Of a stretch of DNA of 64,000 nt, positions 1-8,991 are shown in pieces. Source of the stretch: a bacterium (lineage in GTDB: Bacteria; SZUA-79; Acidulodesulfobacterales; Acidulodesulfobacteraceae); assembly GCA_021845685.1 (NCBI GenBank), contig JAJZVN010000001.1:1-64000 (forward strand). The letters run 5' to 3'. How positions within the stretch are numbered: position 1 is the stretch's first letter; the number at the start of each line of letters is the position of its first letter. The notes beneath the pieces were generated by a model that did not search any database, had not been told where the DNA came from, and saw only the letters and a program-made list of their open reading frames with translations. The position numbers and the translations under genes were made by a program.

Positions 1-50
1 TCATTGTTGTTATTATTGCCATTCTTAATATCTTTATGAGATTTTATCAT
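1..50 (-). CDS. possible 5' end of a gene running off the left edge
   Basis: On the minus strand an ATG at position 50 opens a frame with no stop to the window edge, reading MIKSHKDIKNGNNNNN. The Asn run matches the Asn-rich style of many genes here. There is no clear ribosome binding site and only 16 codons are visible, so it could be chance. No function can be given. Confidence 0.25.
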   Translation of the reverse strand, partial: MIKSHKDIKNGNNNNN

Positions 51-210
51 ATTTTTGATAATTATATATAATTATATGCAAATATTACATTTTAAATAAA
101 TAATTAATAAAACAAATAGAAAATTTAATAAATCGGATTATTAGTTTTTAAGAATTATATATTAATTATATATTATAATATTAGCATTATTATGATGATT
201 ATTAAATTTA

Positions 211-1593
211 TTAAATTTCTATAATGCCGCCGCCTATAACTTTTAAGCCGCTGTATAAAACTGCAGATTGTCCGGGTGTTATAAATTTAACAGGTTCTAT
301 AAATTTTACTTTTACTTTTATTATATGATTATTATTTTTATCGCCGTTTCTGGCATCGGATATTTCATTATTTATAATTTCTGCCGAACATTTATAATTT
401 AAAGAAGAATATCTTATTTTTGCCGTTAATCCCGGTTCTAAAAATTTATTTTTATATTTAATATCAATAAAATTAAAATCGTTGATATAAAGTTCATTGC
501 TGTAACAATCATTCATAGTGCCGACAAATATATCTTTTGTAGGCGGGTCTATTTTAACTACATATAACGGTTGGACGGAAGCTATTCCAAGTCTTTTTCG
601 CTGACCTACGGTATATTGAAATATTCCGTTATGCTTTCCGATAATTTCGCCCGCCATATTTTTAATATAACCCTTATAATCGTTTTCCATAATTAAAACT
701 TTATTTTTGCTATTATTATTATTGTTGTTTTTTGGAATATTATAGATATTATTATTTCTAATATTATTATTGTTATAGGCGTCATTTATAATCTTGCTGC
801 TGCTGTTATAGCTGCTGCTATTATTATTTTCGGTATCTTTTTTTTCTAAATTTAAAAATTTACCGGAACAACTTTCATTATCGCATTTGTCGGTATTATT
901 ATCGCCGCCCGCCTGTAATTGGTTTAATATAAATTTATGATAATTTCCGTCAGGTATAAAACAAATTTCAACGCTGTCTTTCTTTTTTGAAATTTCATTA
1001 AACCCATTTTCCAACGCTATTGTTCTTATATCGGTTTTATATAAATTGCCTACCGGGAAAATTAATCTGCTTAATGATTCTTGGTTTAGATTATATAAAA
1101 CATACGACTGGTCTTTTAAAATGTCTTTTGCTTTTATAAGATTAAATCCGCCGTTTAATGTTTTAGTTATCCTTGCATAATGCCCGGTTGCTAAATAATT
1201 TGCTCCAAGCTGGGCGGCTCTTTTAAGCAAAATGTCAAATTTTAAAATCTTATTACACAATATACAGGGATTTGGAGTTTTGCCCTCAAGATATTCCTGA
1301 GTGAATTTATCAATAACATTTTCTTTAAATTCGTCTTCAAGATTTATAACAAAATGCGGTATGCCTAATTTTACGCAGACTCTTTTTGCATCAATTATAT
1401 CTGATATCGAACAGCAGCTTTTTTCAATCGGTTCATCATTTAGCCCTTTATTATGCAAATCTCCGATAAGACGCATTGAAAGCCCTATTACGTTAAACCC
1501 CCTTTTTTTCAGTATAATAGCGCTTACGGAACTGTCTACGCCCCCCGACATAGCAACGGCGACAGTCTTTTTATTAATTTTTATAAAAGACAT
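211..1593 (-). CDS. mnmA: tRNA-specific 2-thiouridylase MnmA
   Basis: This cytosolic enzyme transfers persulfide sulfur to uridine 34 of tRNA Lys, Glu and Gln after adenylating the base. The PP-loop SGGVDSS lies at residues 16-22. The two catalytic cysteines are C110 in TPNPC and C211 in EICFIPDG, and the conserved GQRKRLGIA follows later. At 460 aa it is about 100 residues longer than usual. The excess is an Asn/Ser-rich insert at about residues 227-305, placed between the second catalytic Cys and the C-terminal domains, so the catalytic parts look intact. AGGAAA lies about 10 nt before the ATG. The gene diverges from the cysE-iscS group, which encodes the IscS sulfur donor, so a functional link is likely. 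Family assignment is secure; the role of the insert is unknown. Confidence 0.95.
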   Translation of the reverse strand: MSFIKINKKTVAVAMSGGVDSSVSAIILKKRGFNVIGLSMRLIGDLHNKGLNDEPIEKSCCSISDIIDAKRVCVKLGIPHFVINLEDEFKENVIDKFTQEYLEGKTPNPCILCNKILKFDILLKRAAQLGANYLATGHYARITKTLNGGFNLIKAKDILKDQSYVLYNLNQESLSRLIFPVGNLYKTDIRTIALENGFNEISKKKDSVEICFIPDGNYHKFILNQLQAGGDNNTDKCDNESCSGKFLNLEKKDTENNNSSSYNSSSKIINDAYNNNNIRNNNIYNIPKNNNNNNSKNKVLIMENDYKGYIKNMAGEIIGKHNGIFQYTVGQRKRLGIASVQPLYVVKIDPPTKDIFVGTMNDCYSNELYINDFNFIDIKYKNKFLEPGLTAKIRYSSLNYKCSAEIINNEISDARNGDKNNNHIIKVKVKFIEPVKFITPGQSAVLYSGLKVIGGGIIEI

Positions 1594-1830
1594 TTTGGTT
1601 TATTTCCTATGCGCTCATTACGTTTAAACATAAAAGCCCTCTTTTTATTTTTCTTTGACGAAGACATTTCGGTATTCTAATAATCGGCTTCAATATATAA
1701 TGCTGATTTCCTGCATAATATTATTTTTAATCAGGTAGTTTAATTAAAAATAGCTTCAATATATAATATATATATAGATATATAATAGTCATTTTCTGTT
1801 TTTTTATTTTTTGTAAAAAACTTCTTAATA

Positions 1831-2151
1831 TCAGCTTAAACACTTTTCAATAATTTCATCAAATTTAATAGCGTCAGGCTTAACTTCTTCATATGGTTCA
1901 GCTCCTGCTTCATTCATAGCGTTTATTATATCTTCTCCTGAAACATAAATTGTGTTTGAAGGTTCAACGATTTTTCCGTTGACAATAAAACTTGGAGCGT
2001 CGGGATCATCACTATTTTTATAAATTTCAGGCAGAATATTTATTGTGGCATTTTTATAATAATGTATTAAAAGCCAGACAATAGAAGTAAACATTTTACA
2101 CCTTCCGTGAGGCGGGGTTTTAGTAATAATTTTAACATTAATTCTTTCCAT
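1831..2151 (-). CDS. small thioredoxin-fold-like protein, function unknown
   Basis: This 106-residue protein is not firmly recognised. It begins with a beta strand (INVKIITKTPP) followed by a Cys at residue 18 in GRCKMF. It later has PDAPSFIVNGKIV, which resembles the cis-Pro strand and IxGK segment of thioredoxin or glutaredoxin folds. There is no CxxC, so any thiol chemistry would be monothiol. A good Shine-Dalgarno sequence (AGGAG) lies just before the ATG. It lies between mnmA and cysE in a group dominated by sulfur metabolism, so a sulfur-handling role is possible but is inference only. Confidence 0.6.
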   Translation of the reverse strand: MERINVKIITKTPPHGRCKMFTSIVWLLIHYYKNATINILPEIYKNSDDPDAPSFIVNGKIVEPSNTIYVSGEDIINAMNEAGAEPYEEVKPDAIKFDEIIEKCLS

Positions 2152-2335
2152 TTTTTCTCCTTTTACAATTCATTTATAATTATCATATTTAAAAAATATA
2201 TAAAATCTGTTATATTGTTATTATAATACAATCATATTATATATTATAGTTTATCAAATTAATTTTTCATTATATATATATTATATAAATAATTCAAAAA
2301 AATATTAAAATTTTTTAGCAGCATATTATAATTTA

Positions 2336-2986
2336 ATGTTTAAAACTATAAAGGAAGATATTGATTCTGTATTTAAAAGAGACCCTGCTGCAAGAAGCAC
2401 TATTGAGGTTTTACTCTGCTATCCGGGTCTTCATGCTATATATTTCCATAAAATATCTCACTTTTTGTGGATTCATAAATTAAAATTGCTTGCAAGGTTA
2501 GTGTCGCAATTTGCAAGATTTATTACTGGTATTGAAATTCATCCAGGAGCGAAAATAGGAAGAAGATTTTTTATAGATCACGGTATGGGAGTGGTTATAG
2601 GAGAAACGGCTGAAATAGGCAATGACGTAACGATTTATCATGGGGTTACGCTGGGAGGAACAAGCTGGAAGAAAGAAAAAAGACATCCGACGATTGAAGA
2701 TAATGTTATGATAGGTGCAGGAGCTAGCATATTAGGTCCGTTTAAAGTAGGACACGACAGCAAAATAGGGTCTAATTCCGTTGTTGTGAGTGAAGTGCCC
2801 CCTCATTCGACGGTAGCAGGAGTTCCGGCTAAATCTATTACAAGAGACGAATCGGAAGTCCATGACCGCGTAGATCTTGAACACCATAAACTTTTTGATC
2901 CTAACTATTATGAAATTGCAGCATTAAAACAAAGAATTAATGAATTAGAAAATAAAATGAAAAATATTGAAAATAATAAAAAATAA
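2336..2986 (+). CDS. cysE: serine O-acetyltransferase CysE
   Basis: The enzyme acetylates L-serine with acetyl-CoA to make O-acetylserine, the carbon acceptor for cysteine synthesis. An N-terminal helical region is followed by left-handed beta-helix hexapeptide repeats from about residue 65 ([33 protein letters not shown]). The catalytic His lies in [12 protein letters not shown]. At 216 aa it is the short EpsC/CysE form found in many bacteria. The C-terminal tail is Asn/Lys-rich. Only 12 nt separate it from the downstream Rrf2 regulator, so the two are probably co-transcribed, as in cysE-iscR-iscS type clusters. No strong ribosome binding site is visible. Confidence 0.95.
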   Translation: MFKTIKEDIDSVFKRDPAARSTIEVLLCYPGLHAIYFHKISHFLWIHKLKLLARLVSQFARFITGIEIHPGAKIGRRFFIDHGMGVVIGETAEIGNDVTIYHGVTLGGTSWKKEKRHPTIEDNVMIGAGASILGPFKVGHDSKIGSNSVVVSEVPPHSTVAGVPAKSITRDESEVHDRVDLEHHKLFDPNYYEIAALKQRINELENKMKNIENNKK

Positions 2987-2998
2987 TTAAAACAAAAT

Positions 2999-3484
2999 AT
3001 GAGATTATCTTCAAGAGGTCAATACGCAGTAAGGGCTATTATTGATCTTGCCTACAATTCAAAAAATAATAGCGTACCGATTAGTCTTAAAGATATTGCT
3101 AAACGGGAATATATATCTTTAACATATTTGGAGCAGATTTTTTTTACATTAAAAAAGGCAGGAATAGTGAAAAGTATAAGAGGTCCGGGCGGCGGATATC
3201 TTCTTAATCAAAAGCCGTCGGAAATTTTTATCGGAAATCTTATTGCTTCAGTTGAACCCATTGAAATTATCAGCTGCGTCAGTAAAGAAAATAATAACAA
3301 AGGATGTGAAAGACAATCAACATGCTTAGCCTTTGACATGTGGAATTCTATATCTTCTAAAATTATTGAGTTTCTTAATTCAATTTCTATTGCAGACGTA
3401 ATAAGCGAATATAATATAAAAAACAATAATAGATTAAACGATAGCATTAAAAGCATTAAAAATTGCCGACAAGATAAAATTTAA
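2999..3484 (+). CDS. Rrf2-family regulator, IscR-like
   Basis: This is a winged-helix DNA-binding regulator. The N-terminus MRLSSRGQYAVRA and the RGPGGGYLL wing are typical of the Rrf2 family (IscR, CymR, NsrR). Three cysteines at C93, C103 and C109 sit where IscR and NsrR bind an Fe-S cluster, although the first spacing is longer than in E. coli IscR (C92, C98, C104). It follows cysE by 12 nt and precedes iscS, so regulation of cysteine and Fe-S supply is likely. A CymR-like role in cysteine control is an alternative, but CymR lacks this Cys triad. Two copies of a dyad-containing 36-nt repeat downstream are candidate operators. Confidence 0.85.
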   Translation: MRLSSRGQYAVRAIIDLAYNSKNNSVPISLKDIAKREYISLTYLEQIFFTLKKAGIVKSIRGPGGGYLLNQKPSEIFIGNLIASVEPIEIISCVSKENNNKGCERQSTCLAFDMWNSISSKIIEFLNSISIADVISEYNIKNNNRLNDSIKSIKNCRQDKI

Positions 3485-3787
3485 TATAATATTGCAATAT
3501 ACTATATACTTATTTATTTAAATTAACGGCGTTTAAATATGATTTATTTTTAAATTATATAGCACCACAAAGAGTATATACTCATTTATTTAAATTAACG
3601 GCATTTAAATAGCATTGTAATTAATTATTAATTAAAAAAACTATTATCCGTATTTTATTTATTATAAAAATACAGACAAATCAAGTCTTGATTGCATCAT
3701 CTATTTTAAATTTTATTATTAAAAAAATATAAAAGTTTAATAAACAATAAAACCATAAATTAATAAATAACTAATAAATAACGCAAA
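3485..3787 (+). repeat. regulator-iscS intergenic region with two 36-nt direct repeats
   Basis: This 303-nt gap holds two nearly identical 36-nt copies at 3503-3538 and 3575-3610, a period of 72 nt with a 36-nt unrelated spacer. They differ at about two positions. Each contains the inverted repeat ATTTAAA-N9-TTTAAAT around the GC-rich core TTAACGGC. The rest, 3611-3787, is featureless AT-rich DNA. The repeats could be binding sites for the upstream Rrf2 protein controlling iscS, or an example of the general repeat-spacer-repeat pattern in this window. Confidence 0.7.
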
Positions 3788-4954
3788 ATGGCAAGAATTT
3801 ATTTAGACTATAATGCTACAACCCCCTTAGACCCTGTTATATTAGAAGATGTTTGCAATGTTTTAAAAAATATCGGAGGGAATCCTTCAAGCCTTTATGA
3901 AGAAGGGAGAGCGGCAAGGATTTTAATAGAAGACGCAAGGCAATTTATTAAATCATTTTTAGATGCCAATACCGAAGATGAATTAGTTTTTACTTCTTCA
4001 GGGACAGAATCTATAAATCTTGCTATAATCGGGTATATTAACCGTCTTAAGTCTCTTGACAAAAACAGACAGCTTCATATTATTACAACTGCGGTAGAAC
4101 ATCATGCTGTTTTAAATACTTTCAAATTTTTAGAAACTCAAGGAATTGAAACTTCATATATCGGTGTAAATAATTTCGGCGAATTGCTGATTAATGATTT
4201 GCTGTCGTCAATTAAAGAAAGTACCGTTTTGATTTCAATTATGGGCGCAAATAATGAAACAGGCACAATATTTCCATTGAAAAATATTATAAGCGAAATA
4301 AAAAAGATAAATGCAAATATTATAATACATAGCGATATTGTGCAGATTATCGGAAAAAACTTTTTTTCGCTTAAAGATATTCCTTTAGATATGTGCAGTT
4401 TTTCAGGACATAAATTTTACGCTATGAAAGGAAACGGAGTCTTATATGTAAAGAAAGGTATTAAAATTGACCCGATAATACACGGAGGACATCAAGAGCG
4501 AGGCTTCAGAGGGGGAACTGAAAATACCGCAGGAATAGTTTCTATCGCAAAAGCTTTAGAATTAGTTAAAAATAATGCGGAAGAAAACCTTAAAAGAATT
4601 AATTTCTTAGGTTCTTTATTTTTAGATAAACTTTTTTCTGCTATAGACAACGTCCGTTTAAACGGTCATCCCGTAAATAGACTGAAAAATACTATCAATA
4701 TTTCTATTGACGGCGTAAAAGCCGAGACGCTATTGTTTAATCTTGATCTTTACGGTATTAGCGCTTCGGCAGGCTCTGCCTGCAATGCAGGTTCATTGGT
4801 AAAATCGCATGTTCTTGAAGCGCATGGATATGAAAATTCAAGAGTGCAGTCTGCGATAAGATTCAGCATAGGAAGATGGACAACCGAAGAAGATATAGAA
4901 TATGCCGTAAATGCTATAAAACAATCCGTGTTGAAATTAAGGTCTCTGTCGTAA
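3788..4954 (+). CDS. iscS: cysteine desulfurase (IscS/NifS type)
   Basis: This PLP enzyme converts cysteine to alanine and leaves a persulfide on its catalytic Cys, supplying sulfur for Fe-S clusters and tRNA thiolation. The N-terminus YLDYNATTPLDP, the PLP lysine in SGHKFYAMKG (about residue 207) and the persulfide Cys in SAGSACNAGS (about residue 332) are all present. Length 388 aa is typical. No iscU is visible beside it. It follows cysE and the Rrf2 gene after a 303-nt gap with paired repeats, so it may have its own promoter. No clear Shine-Dalgarno sequence precedes the ATG. The mtaB gene begins 12 nt downstream. Confidence 0.95.
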   Translation: MARIYLDYNATTPLDPVILEDVCNVLKNIGGNPSSLYEEGRAARILIEDARQFIKSFLDANTEDELVFTSSGTESINLAIIGYINRLKSLDKNRQLHIITTAVEHHAVLNTFKFLETQGIETSYIGVNNFGELLINDLLSSIKESTVLISIMGANNETGTIFPLKNIISEIKKINANIIIHSDIVQIIGKNFFSLKDIPLDMCSFSGHKFYAMKGNGVLYVKKGIKIDPIIHGGHQERGFRGGTENTAGIVSIAKALELVKNNAEENLKRINFLGSLFLDKLFSAIDNVRLNGHPVNRLKNTINISIDGVKAETLLFNLDLYGISASAGSACNAGSLVKSHVLEAHGYENSRVQSAIRFSIGRWTTEEDIEYAVNAIKQSVLKLRSLS

Positions 4955-4965
4955 TAAACTATAAA

Positions 4966-6495
4966 ATGAATGATTTTTTAAGCTATTTAGATAAAGAAAT
5001 ATTAAAATATAAATCTGAAAATAATGCAGTTAACTGTGCAGTCATATCTTCAGGATGTAAGCTGAATCAATTTGAATCCTATCAATTTGAGTCGTTATTT
5101 AAAAATAGCGGTATAAATGTCATAGAATCTTTTAATATTAATAAAATTAACGAAAATAAGGTTCATATTTTTCTTATAAATACATGCTCGGTTACCGAAA
5201 AAGCAGATAATGAAACAAGAAGAATAATTAACAGAATCAAGAAAAATTACCCGTTAAGCACCATTATACTTACAGGCTGCTTTGCGCAATTAAATAAAGA
5301 AACATATGCTAAAGCAGAATATCAAAATGCCGGAATAAAATTAATTGATAATATTCAAAAGCTTGATATTCTCACGAGATATGCAAATAAAAAAGATAAA
5401 AACATATTTTCTCCCGCTCAAAAAAGAATAAGAGCTAATCTAAAAATACAGGAAGGATGCGATATAAAATGCGCATTTTGCATTATACCTCAGGCGAGAC
5501 CTATACACTGGTCGTTAAATTTTAAAGAAGTTTTGTCTTCAATAGAAGAATTTTATAATGCAGGATTTAAAGAAATTATTATATCGGGAATGAATATCGG
5601 TTCTTACCGTTCTTTTTATGAAGAATCGTATAGCAATAATTCGGATAGCAATAGTTATAATTACAACAATCACAATAGAGACAATTTCAAGCAGAATAGG
5701 CAAAAAAATCAAATCGGCAATGTTAACAATAATTATTATAATTACAATACTAATATAAATGGCGATTATTACAGCAATAATAGCAGTTATTACTATAATA
5801 AAAAAATAGAGAAAAATTTTAATTCTTTATTAATGGCTATAGAAGAATTAAATTTTCCTGTAAAAATAAGAATCAGCTCTATTGACCCGATACACATTAA
5901 TGATGATTTAATAAATATTCTGGCGAACAGCAAAAAAATACAAAATCATTTTCACATTCCGTTACAGAGCGGTTCAAATAAAATATTGAATTTAATGAAA
6001 AGAAATTATACTTTTGAAGAATATTTTTCTGTAATTGACAAAATAAATTCAAAAGTTAAAGATGCTGCAATAGGCACCGATATTATTTCCGGTTTTCCGG
6101 GAGAAACAGAAGAAGATTTTAACGAAACAGTCAATAACTTAAATAAATTAGACATATATTATATGCATGTTTTTTCTTACTCCGACAGAAAAGGAACTGA
6201 AGCATTTCTAATGGAACATAAAATAAATCAGCATACAATAAAACAGAGAACTTCGATATTGAGAAATATTTCGCTTCGCAAGAAAAATATTTTTCAAAGA
6301 AAATTTTACGGTAAAGTTTTAGATTTTTTAAGTCTTTCAGATAATAAAGCCATTAGTTCTAATTATATAAAAGCAAATATACTTAAAGACAAAGGCAAAA
6401 CAGTTCTTCCAAATACTTTTTTTAAAGGGATATTAATTGAACAGGAAGATGTTGCTAAATCTGAAAAAGAAGATGTTTTTTGCAAAATTTGCTAA
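4966..6495 (+). CDS. mtaB: tRNA t6A37 methylthiotransferase MtaB
   Basis: This radical-SAM enzyme adds a methylthio group to t6A37 of tRNA. The N-terminal MTTase domain has SGCKLNQFES, NTCSVTEKAD and LTGCFAQ with the three cysteines of the auxiliary cluster. The radical-SAM motif CDIKCAFC follows, and GFPGETEEDF is typical. SGCKLNQ rather than SLGCPKN separates it from RimO. An Asn/Tyr/Ser-rich insert occupies about residues 220-285 in the middle of the radical-SAM domain. The frame is open further upstream inside iscS, but the start at 4966 (MNDFLSYL) leaves the usual short N-terminus and follows iscS by 12 nt. The C-terminal TRAM-like part is short. Its Fe-S clusters depend on the adjacent iscS. 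Confidence 0.9.
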   Translation: MNDFLSYLDKEILKYKSENNAVNCAVISSGCKLNQFESYQFESLFKNSGINVIESFNINKINENKVHIFLINTCSVTEKADNETRRIINRIKKNYPLSTIILTGCFAQLNKETYAKAEYQNAGIKLIDNIQKLDILTRYANKKDKNIFSPAQKRIRANLKIQEGCDIKCAFCIIPQARPIHWSLNFKEVLSSIEEFYNAGFKEIIISGMNIGSYRSFYEESYSNNSDSNSYNYNNHNRDNFKQNRQKNQIGNVNNNYYNYNTNINGDYYSNNSSYYYNKKIEKNFNSLLMAIEELNFPVKIRISSIDPIHINDDLINILANSKKIQNHFHIPLQSGSNKILNLMKRNYTFEEYFSVIDKINSKVKDAAIGTDIISGFPGETEEDFNETVNNLNKLDIYYMHVFSYSDRKGTEAFLMEHKINQHTIKQRTSILRNISLRKKNIFQRKFYGKVLDFLSLSDNKAISSNYIKANILKDKGKTVLPNTFFKGILIEQEDVAKSEKEDVFCKIC

Positions 6496-6679
6496 AAATA
6501 AATTCAATAAATATTTAATTATTCTATTGCCCGAAAAGTCTTAGAATCCCTTTCTTTAGCAGGAGTGGAAATAGCCCTATTTAATTCTGAATCAGACCAA
6601 ACCCATCCTTTTAAATTATTAGTATTAGCTCTCCTCTTTAGCAGGAGTGGAAACAGCCGAAGTTATTAATAAGAGGCAT
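6496..6679. repeat. 23-nt direct repeat pair downstream of mtaB
   Basis: Two copies of a 23-nt sequence beginning CTTTAGCAGGAGTGGAAA lie at 6554-6576 and 6636-6658, 82 nt apart, differing at one base. The second copy overlaps a hairpin (CTCCT-N7-AGGAG, 6631-6647). The region separates convergent mtaB and the permease gene. It matches the repeat-spacer-repeat layout seen elsewhere in the window. No gene is visible. Confidence 0.7.
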
Positions 6680-7900
6680 TTATTCATATCTTAACGCTTC
6701 AACAGGATTTAAGTTTGATGCCTTATAGGCAGGATAAAAACCAAAAAATACGCCTACCCCTACCGAAAATATAATTGATATGATAATAGGTTCAATAGTT
6801 AGAATAGTTTTAAGCGGCGTAATAATAGAAATTAAATCGGATATACCGATGCCAAGCCCTATTCCTAATATTCCTCCGAATAAACTTAAAACCGACGACT
6901 CAATTAAAAATTGTTTCAAAATATCGTTTTTTTTTGCTCCTACTGCCATTCTTATACCTATTTCTTTTGTTCTTTCGGTAACGGATACAAGCATAATATT
7001 CATAATTCCTATGCCCCCTACCAGCAGAGAAACCGCAGCAACCGCAGCTAAAAGTATGGTAAATATTTGAGCGCTTGAGCCTGCTGTTTGGGCAATTTGA
7101 GTTAAATTTCTTACATAAAAATCATTTGGTTTGTGAGGCGGTATGTGGTGTCTTTGCCTTAAAAGAGCGGTAATTTGATTTTGGGCTAATGCGGTATCTT
7201 GTTTAGATTTAGCAGATACCATAATTATATTAACCCAAGTAATACCTGCTACTTTTTCCATCATTGTAGTTATAGGTATAACAACTATATCGTCCTGGTC
7301 TTGACCGAATGCGTTAAATCCTATAGCTTTTAATTCGCCTATTATCTTAAACGGCACATTGTGTATTAAGATTATATGCCCTACGGGATTCATAAGTCCA
7401 AAAAGCTGAGTTGCAACGGTAGTCCCTATTACCGCAACATTGGCAGCGGTACTATTCTGCTGAGGATCAAAAAATTCGCCGTTAGTTACAGGCCAGTTTT
7501 TTATAATTGGAAAAGTAGAACTTGTCCCCATAACTGAAGTTCCCCAATTATTGCCTCTCCATATAACCTGCTCGGTCATTCTTATATTGGCAGAATCTGT
7601 TTTTACTGCAGGAAGTTTTCTTATAGCTTTTGCGTCACTTAGAGTCATTGTATTTAATTCTCCGAAGCCTGTTTGTACACCTCCGAGATTAGATGAACCC
7701 GGAAGAATGATTAGAAGATTAGAGCCTAAAGCGTTAATTGCATCTTGAACTGAAGCCGATGCTCCCTGTCCTATGCTGACTGTTGCAATTACCGACGCAA
7801 CCCCGATAATTATACCGAGAGTAGTAAGAAAAGACCTTGCTTTATTTCGGGTAAATGTTTTAAATGCCGATTGTATGTCAAGTAAAATAGGAAATTTCAT
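6680..7900 (-). CDS. MacB/FtsX-type ABC transporter permease
   Basis: This inner-membrane permease belongs to a MacAB-TolC type exporter. One N-terminal membrane segment (about residues 20-42, ending in LGIIIGVASVIATVSIG) is followed by a large periplasmic MacB-PCD domain. Three C-terminal membrane helices make up the FtsX domain, with VTERTKEIGIRMAVGAK as the coupling-helix signature. The length of 406 aa is typical for the separate permease (YknZ-like), unlike E. coli MacB where ATPase and permease are fused. It is the last gene of the minus-strand operon and lies 191 nt after the ATPase gene. The substrate (peptide, macrolide or lipid-like) cannot be told from sequence. Confidence 0.9.
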   Translation of the reverse strand: MKFPILLDIQSAFKTFTRNKARSFLTTLGIIIGVASVIATVSIGQGASASVQDAINALGSNLLIILPGSSNLGGVQTGFGELNTMTLSDAKAIRKLPAVKTDSANIRMTEQVIWRGNNWGTSVMGTSSTFPIIKNWPVTNGEFFDPQQNSTAANVAVIGTTVATQLFGLMNPVGHIILIHNVPFKIIGELKAIGFNAFGQDQDDIVVIPITTMMEKVAGITWVNIIMVSAKSKQDTALAQNQITALLRQRHHIPPHKPNDFYVRNLTQIAQTAGSSAQIFTILLAAVAAVSLLVGGIGIMNIMLVSVTERTKEIGIRMAVGAKKNDILKQFLIESSVLSLFGGILGIGLGIGISDLISIITPLKTILTIEPIIISIIFSVGVGVFFGFYPAYKASNLNPVEALRYE

Positions 7901-7980
7901 AATTTATACCGTATTTATTTATGCTATTATATATGTTTCTATGATAATTCTATGATAATTATTAATAACTTTGCCAAAAT

Positions 7981-8035
7981 TTATCGTTTCACCCGTTGTG
8001 CGTCATTCCTGCGAAAGCAGAAATGTACAGGAATC
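7981..8035. repeat. degenerate dRS3-like repeat between ATPase and permease genes
   Basis: ATTCCTGCGAAAGCAGAAAT at 8004-8023 is a degenerate form of the ATTCCC-N8-GGGAAT 20-mer found intact at 36.7, 42.7 and 46.8 kb. It is preceded by CACCCGTTGTGCGTC, which resembles CACCCAACGGGTGTC beside the 36.7-kb copy, so both the core and the flank are shared. It lies within the efflux operon. Confidence 0.65.
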
Positions 8036-8091
8036 TAATACCCCTTAATGTGTTGCGGTATATATAAGAATCTCTGTCGGCAATTTTAAAA

Positions 8092-8805
8092 TTAATCATT
8101 TACGATATGTCCATCTTTAACTATTATATGTTTTTTGGCAAAAGCTGCTACGACAGGTTCATGAGTTACAAGTATTATCGTAACATTCCTTTCTTCATTT
8201 ATTTTCTTAAAAAAAGACATAAGTTCGCTGCTTCTGACTGAATCAAGATTTCCTGTCGGTTCATCAGCCATAATTATAGACGCATTATGCACTATTGCTC
8301 TTGCAATAGCAACTCTTTGCTGTTCTCCGCCGGATATTTGATTCGGAAAATTATTTTCTTTATTTTCGGCAATATCCACTAACCGCAGAGCATCTTTTGC
8401 TTCTATAACCGCTTCTTTATGCGGTATTCCAGCATAAAATAAAGGAAGTTCCACATTTTCAATAACGGAAAGTCTTTGAATAAGATTGAAACCCTGAAAA
8501 ACGAAACCTATTTTTTTATTTCTTATTTCGGCTAACAGGTCTTTGTCTAACTTAGATACATCCATACCCTCAAGAAAGTATTTTCCTGATGTAGGTTTAT
8601 CTAAACAGCCGAGAATATTCATTAATGTAGATTTTCCTGAACCTGAAGCTCCCATAATGGAAAAGAATTCGCCTTTATATATGGTTAAATTAATGTCTTT
8701 TAATGCCTCGTAATTTATGATGCCAGTCTTATAAATCATTCCGATATGTTCAAGATTTATTACTACAATATTGTCATCGCCGTTATTTTTTTGAAAATCA
8801 TTCAT
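8092..8805 (-). CDS. ABC transporter ATP-binding protein (MacB/LolD type)
   Basis: This is the cytosolic ATPase of the efflux pump. Walker A GASGSGKST is at about residues 53-61. The Q-loop FQGFN, the signature ISGGEQQRVAIARA, Walker B IIMADEPTGNLDS and the switch His in VTHE are all present. Length 237 aa is normal for the LolD/MacB-N family. The gene lies between macA and the permease on the minus strand, which fits a three-gene MacA-ATPase-permease unit with TolC. All catalytic residues are present, so the pump should be active. Confidence 0.93.
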   Translation of the reverse strand: MNDFQKNNGDDNIVVINLEHIGMIYKTGIINYEALKDINLTIYKGEFFSIMGASGSGKSTLMNILGCLDKPTSGKYFLEGMDVSKLDKDLLAEIRNKKIGFVFQGFNLIQRLSVIENVELPLFYAGIPHKEAVIEAKDALRLVDIAENKENNFPNQISGGEQQRVAIARAIVHNASIIMADEPTGNLDSVRSSELMSFFKKINEERNVTIILVTHEPVVAAFAKKHIIVKDGHIVND

Positions 8806-8991
8806 AGCATTGTTTTTATTATTAAAAATTAATGATATTGTTAATATAATTTATTTCTCTAATTTGTAAAATTTAGCTGTTTATCAATACAATACAGTAT
8901 AATATAATTTTTTTTATTTATTGAAATTTGATTTAGTTATATATATTTATTATTCATCTTATTAAAATTTAGCTTATTTTGAATTATTCAA

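Noticed and set aside
4876-4965. Upstream extension of mtaB overlapping iscS
   Set aside because: The extra 30 residues are Arg/Lys-rich, overlap conserved iscS sequence and are not part of the MtaB family; the ATG at 4966 fits better.
6680-8805. LolCDE lipoprotein exporter instead of MacB
   Set aside because: The permease has a MacB-type topology and the neighbours are macA and tolC, which fit efflux rather than lipoprotein sorting.
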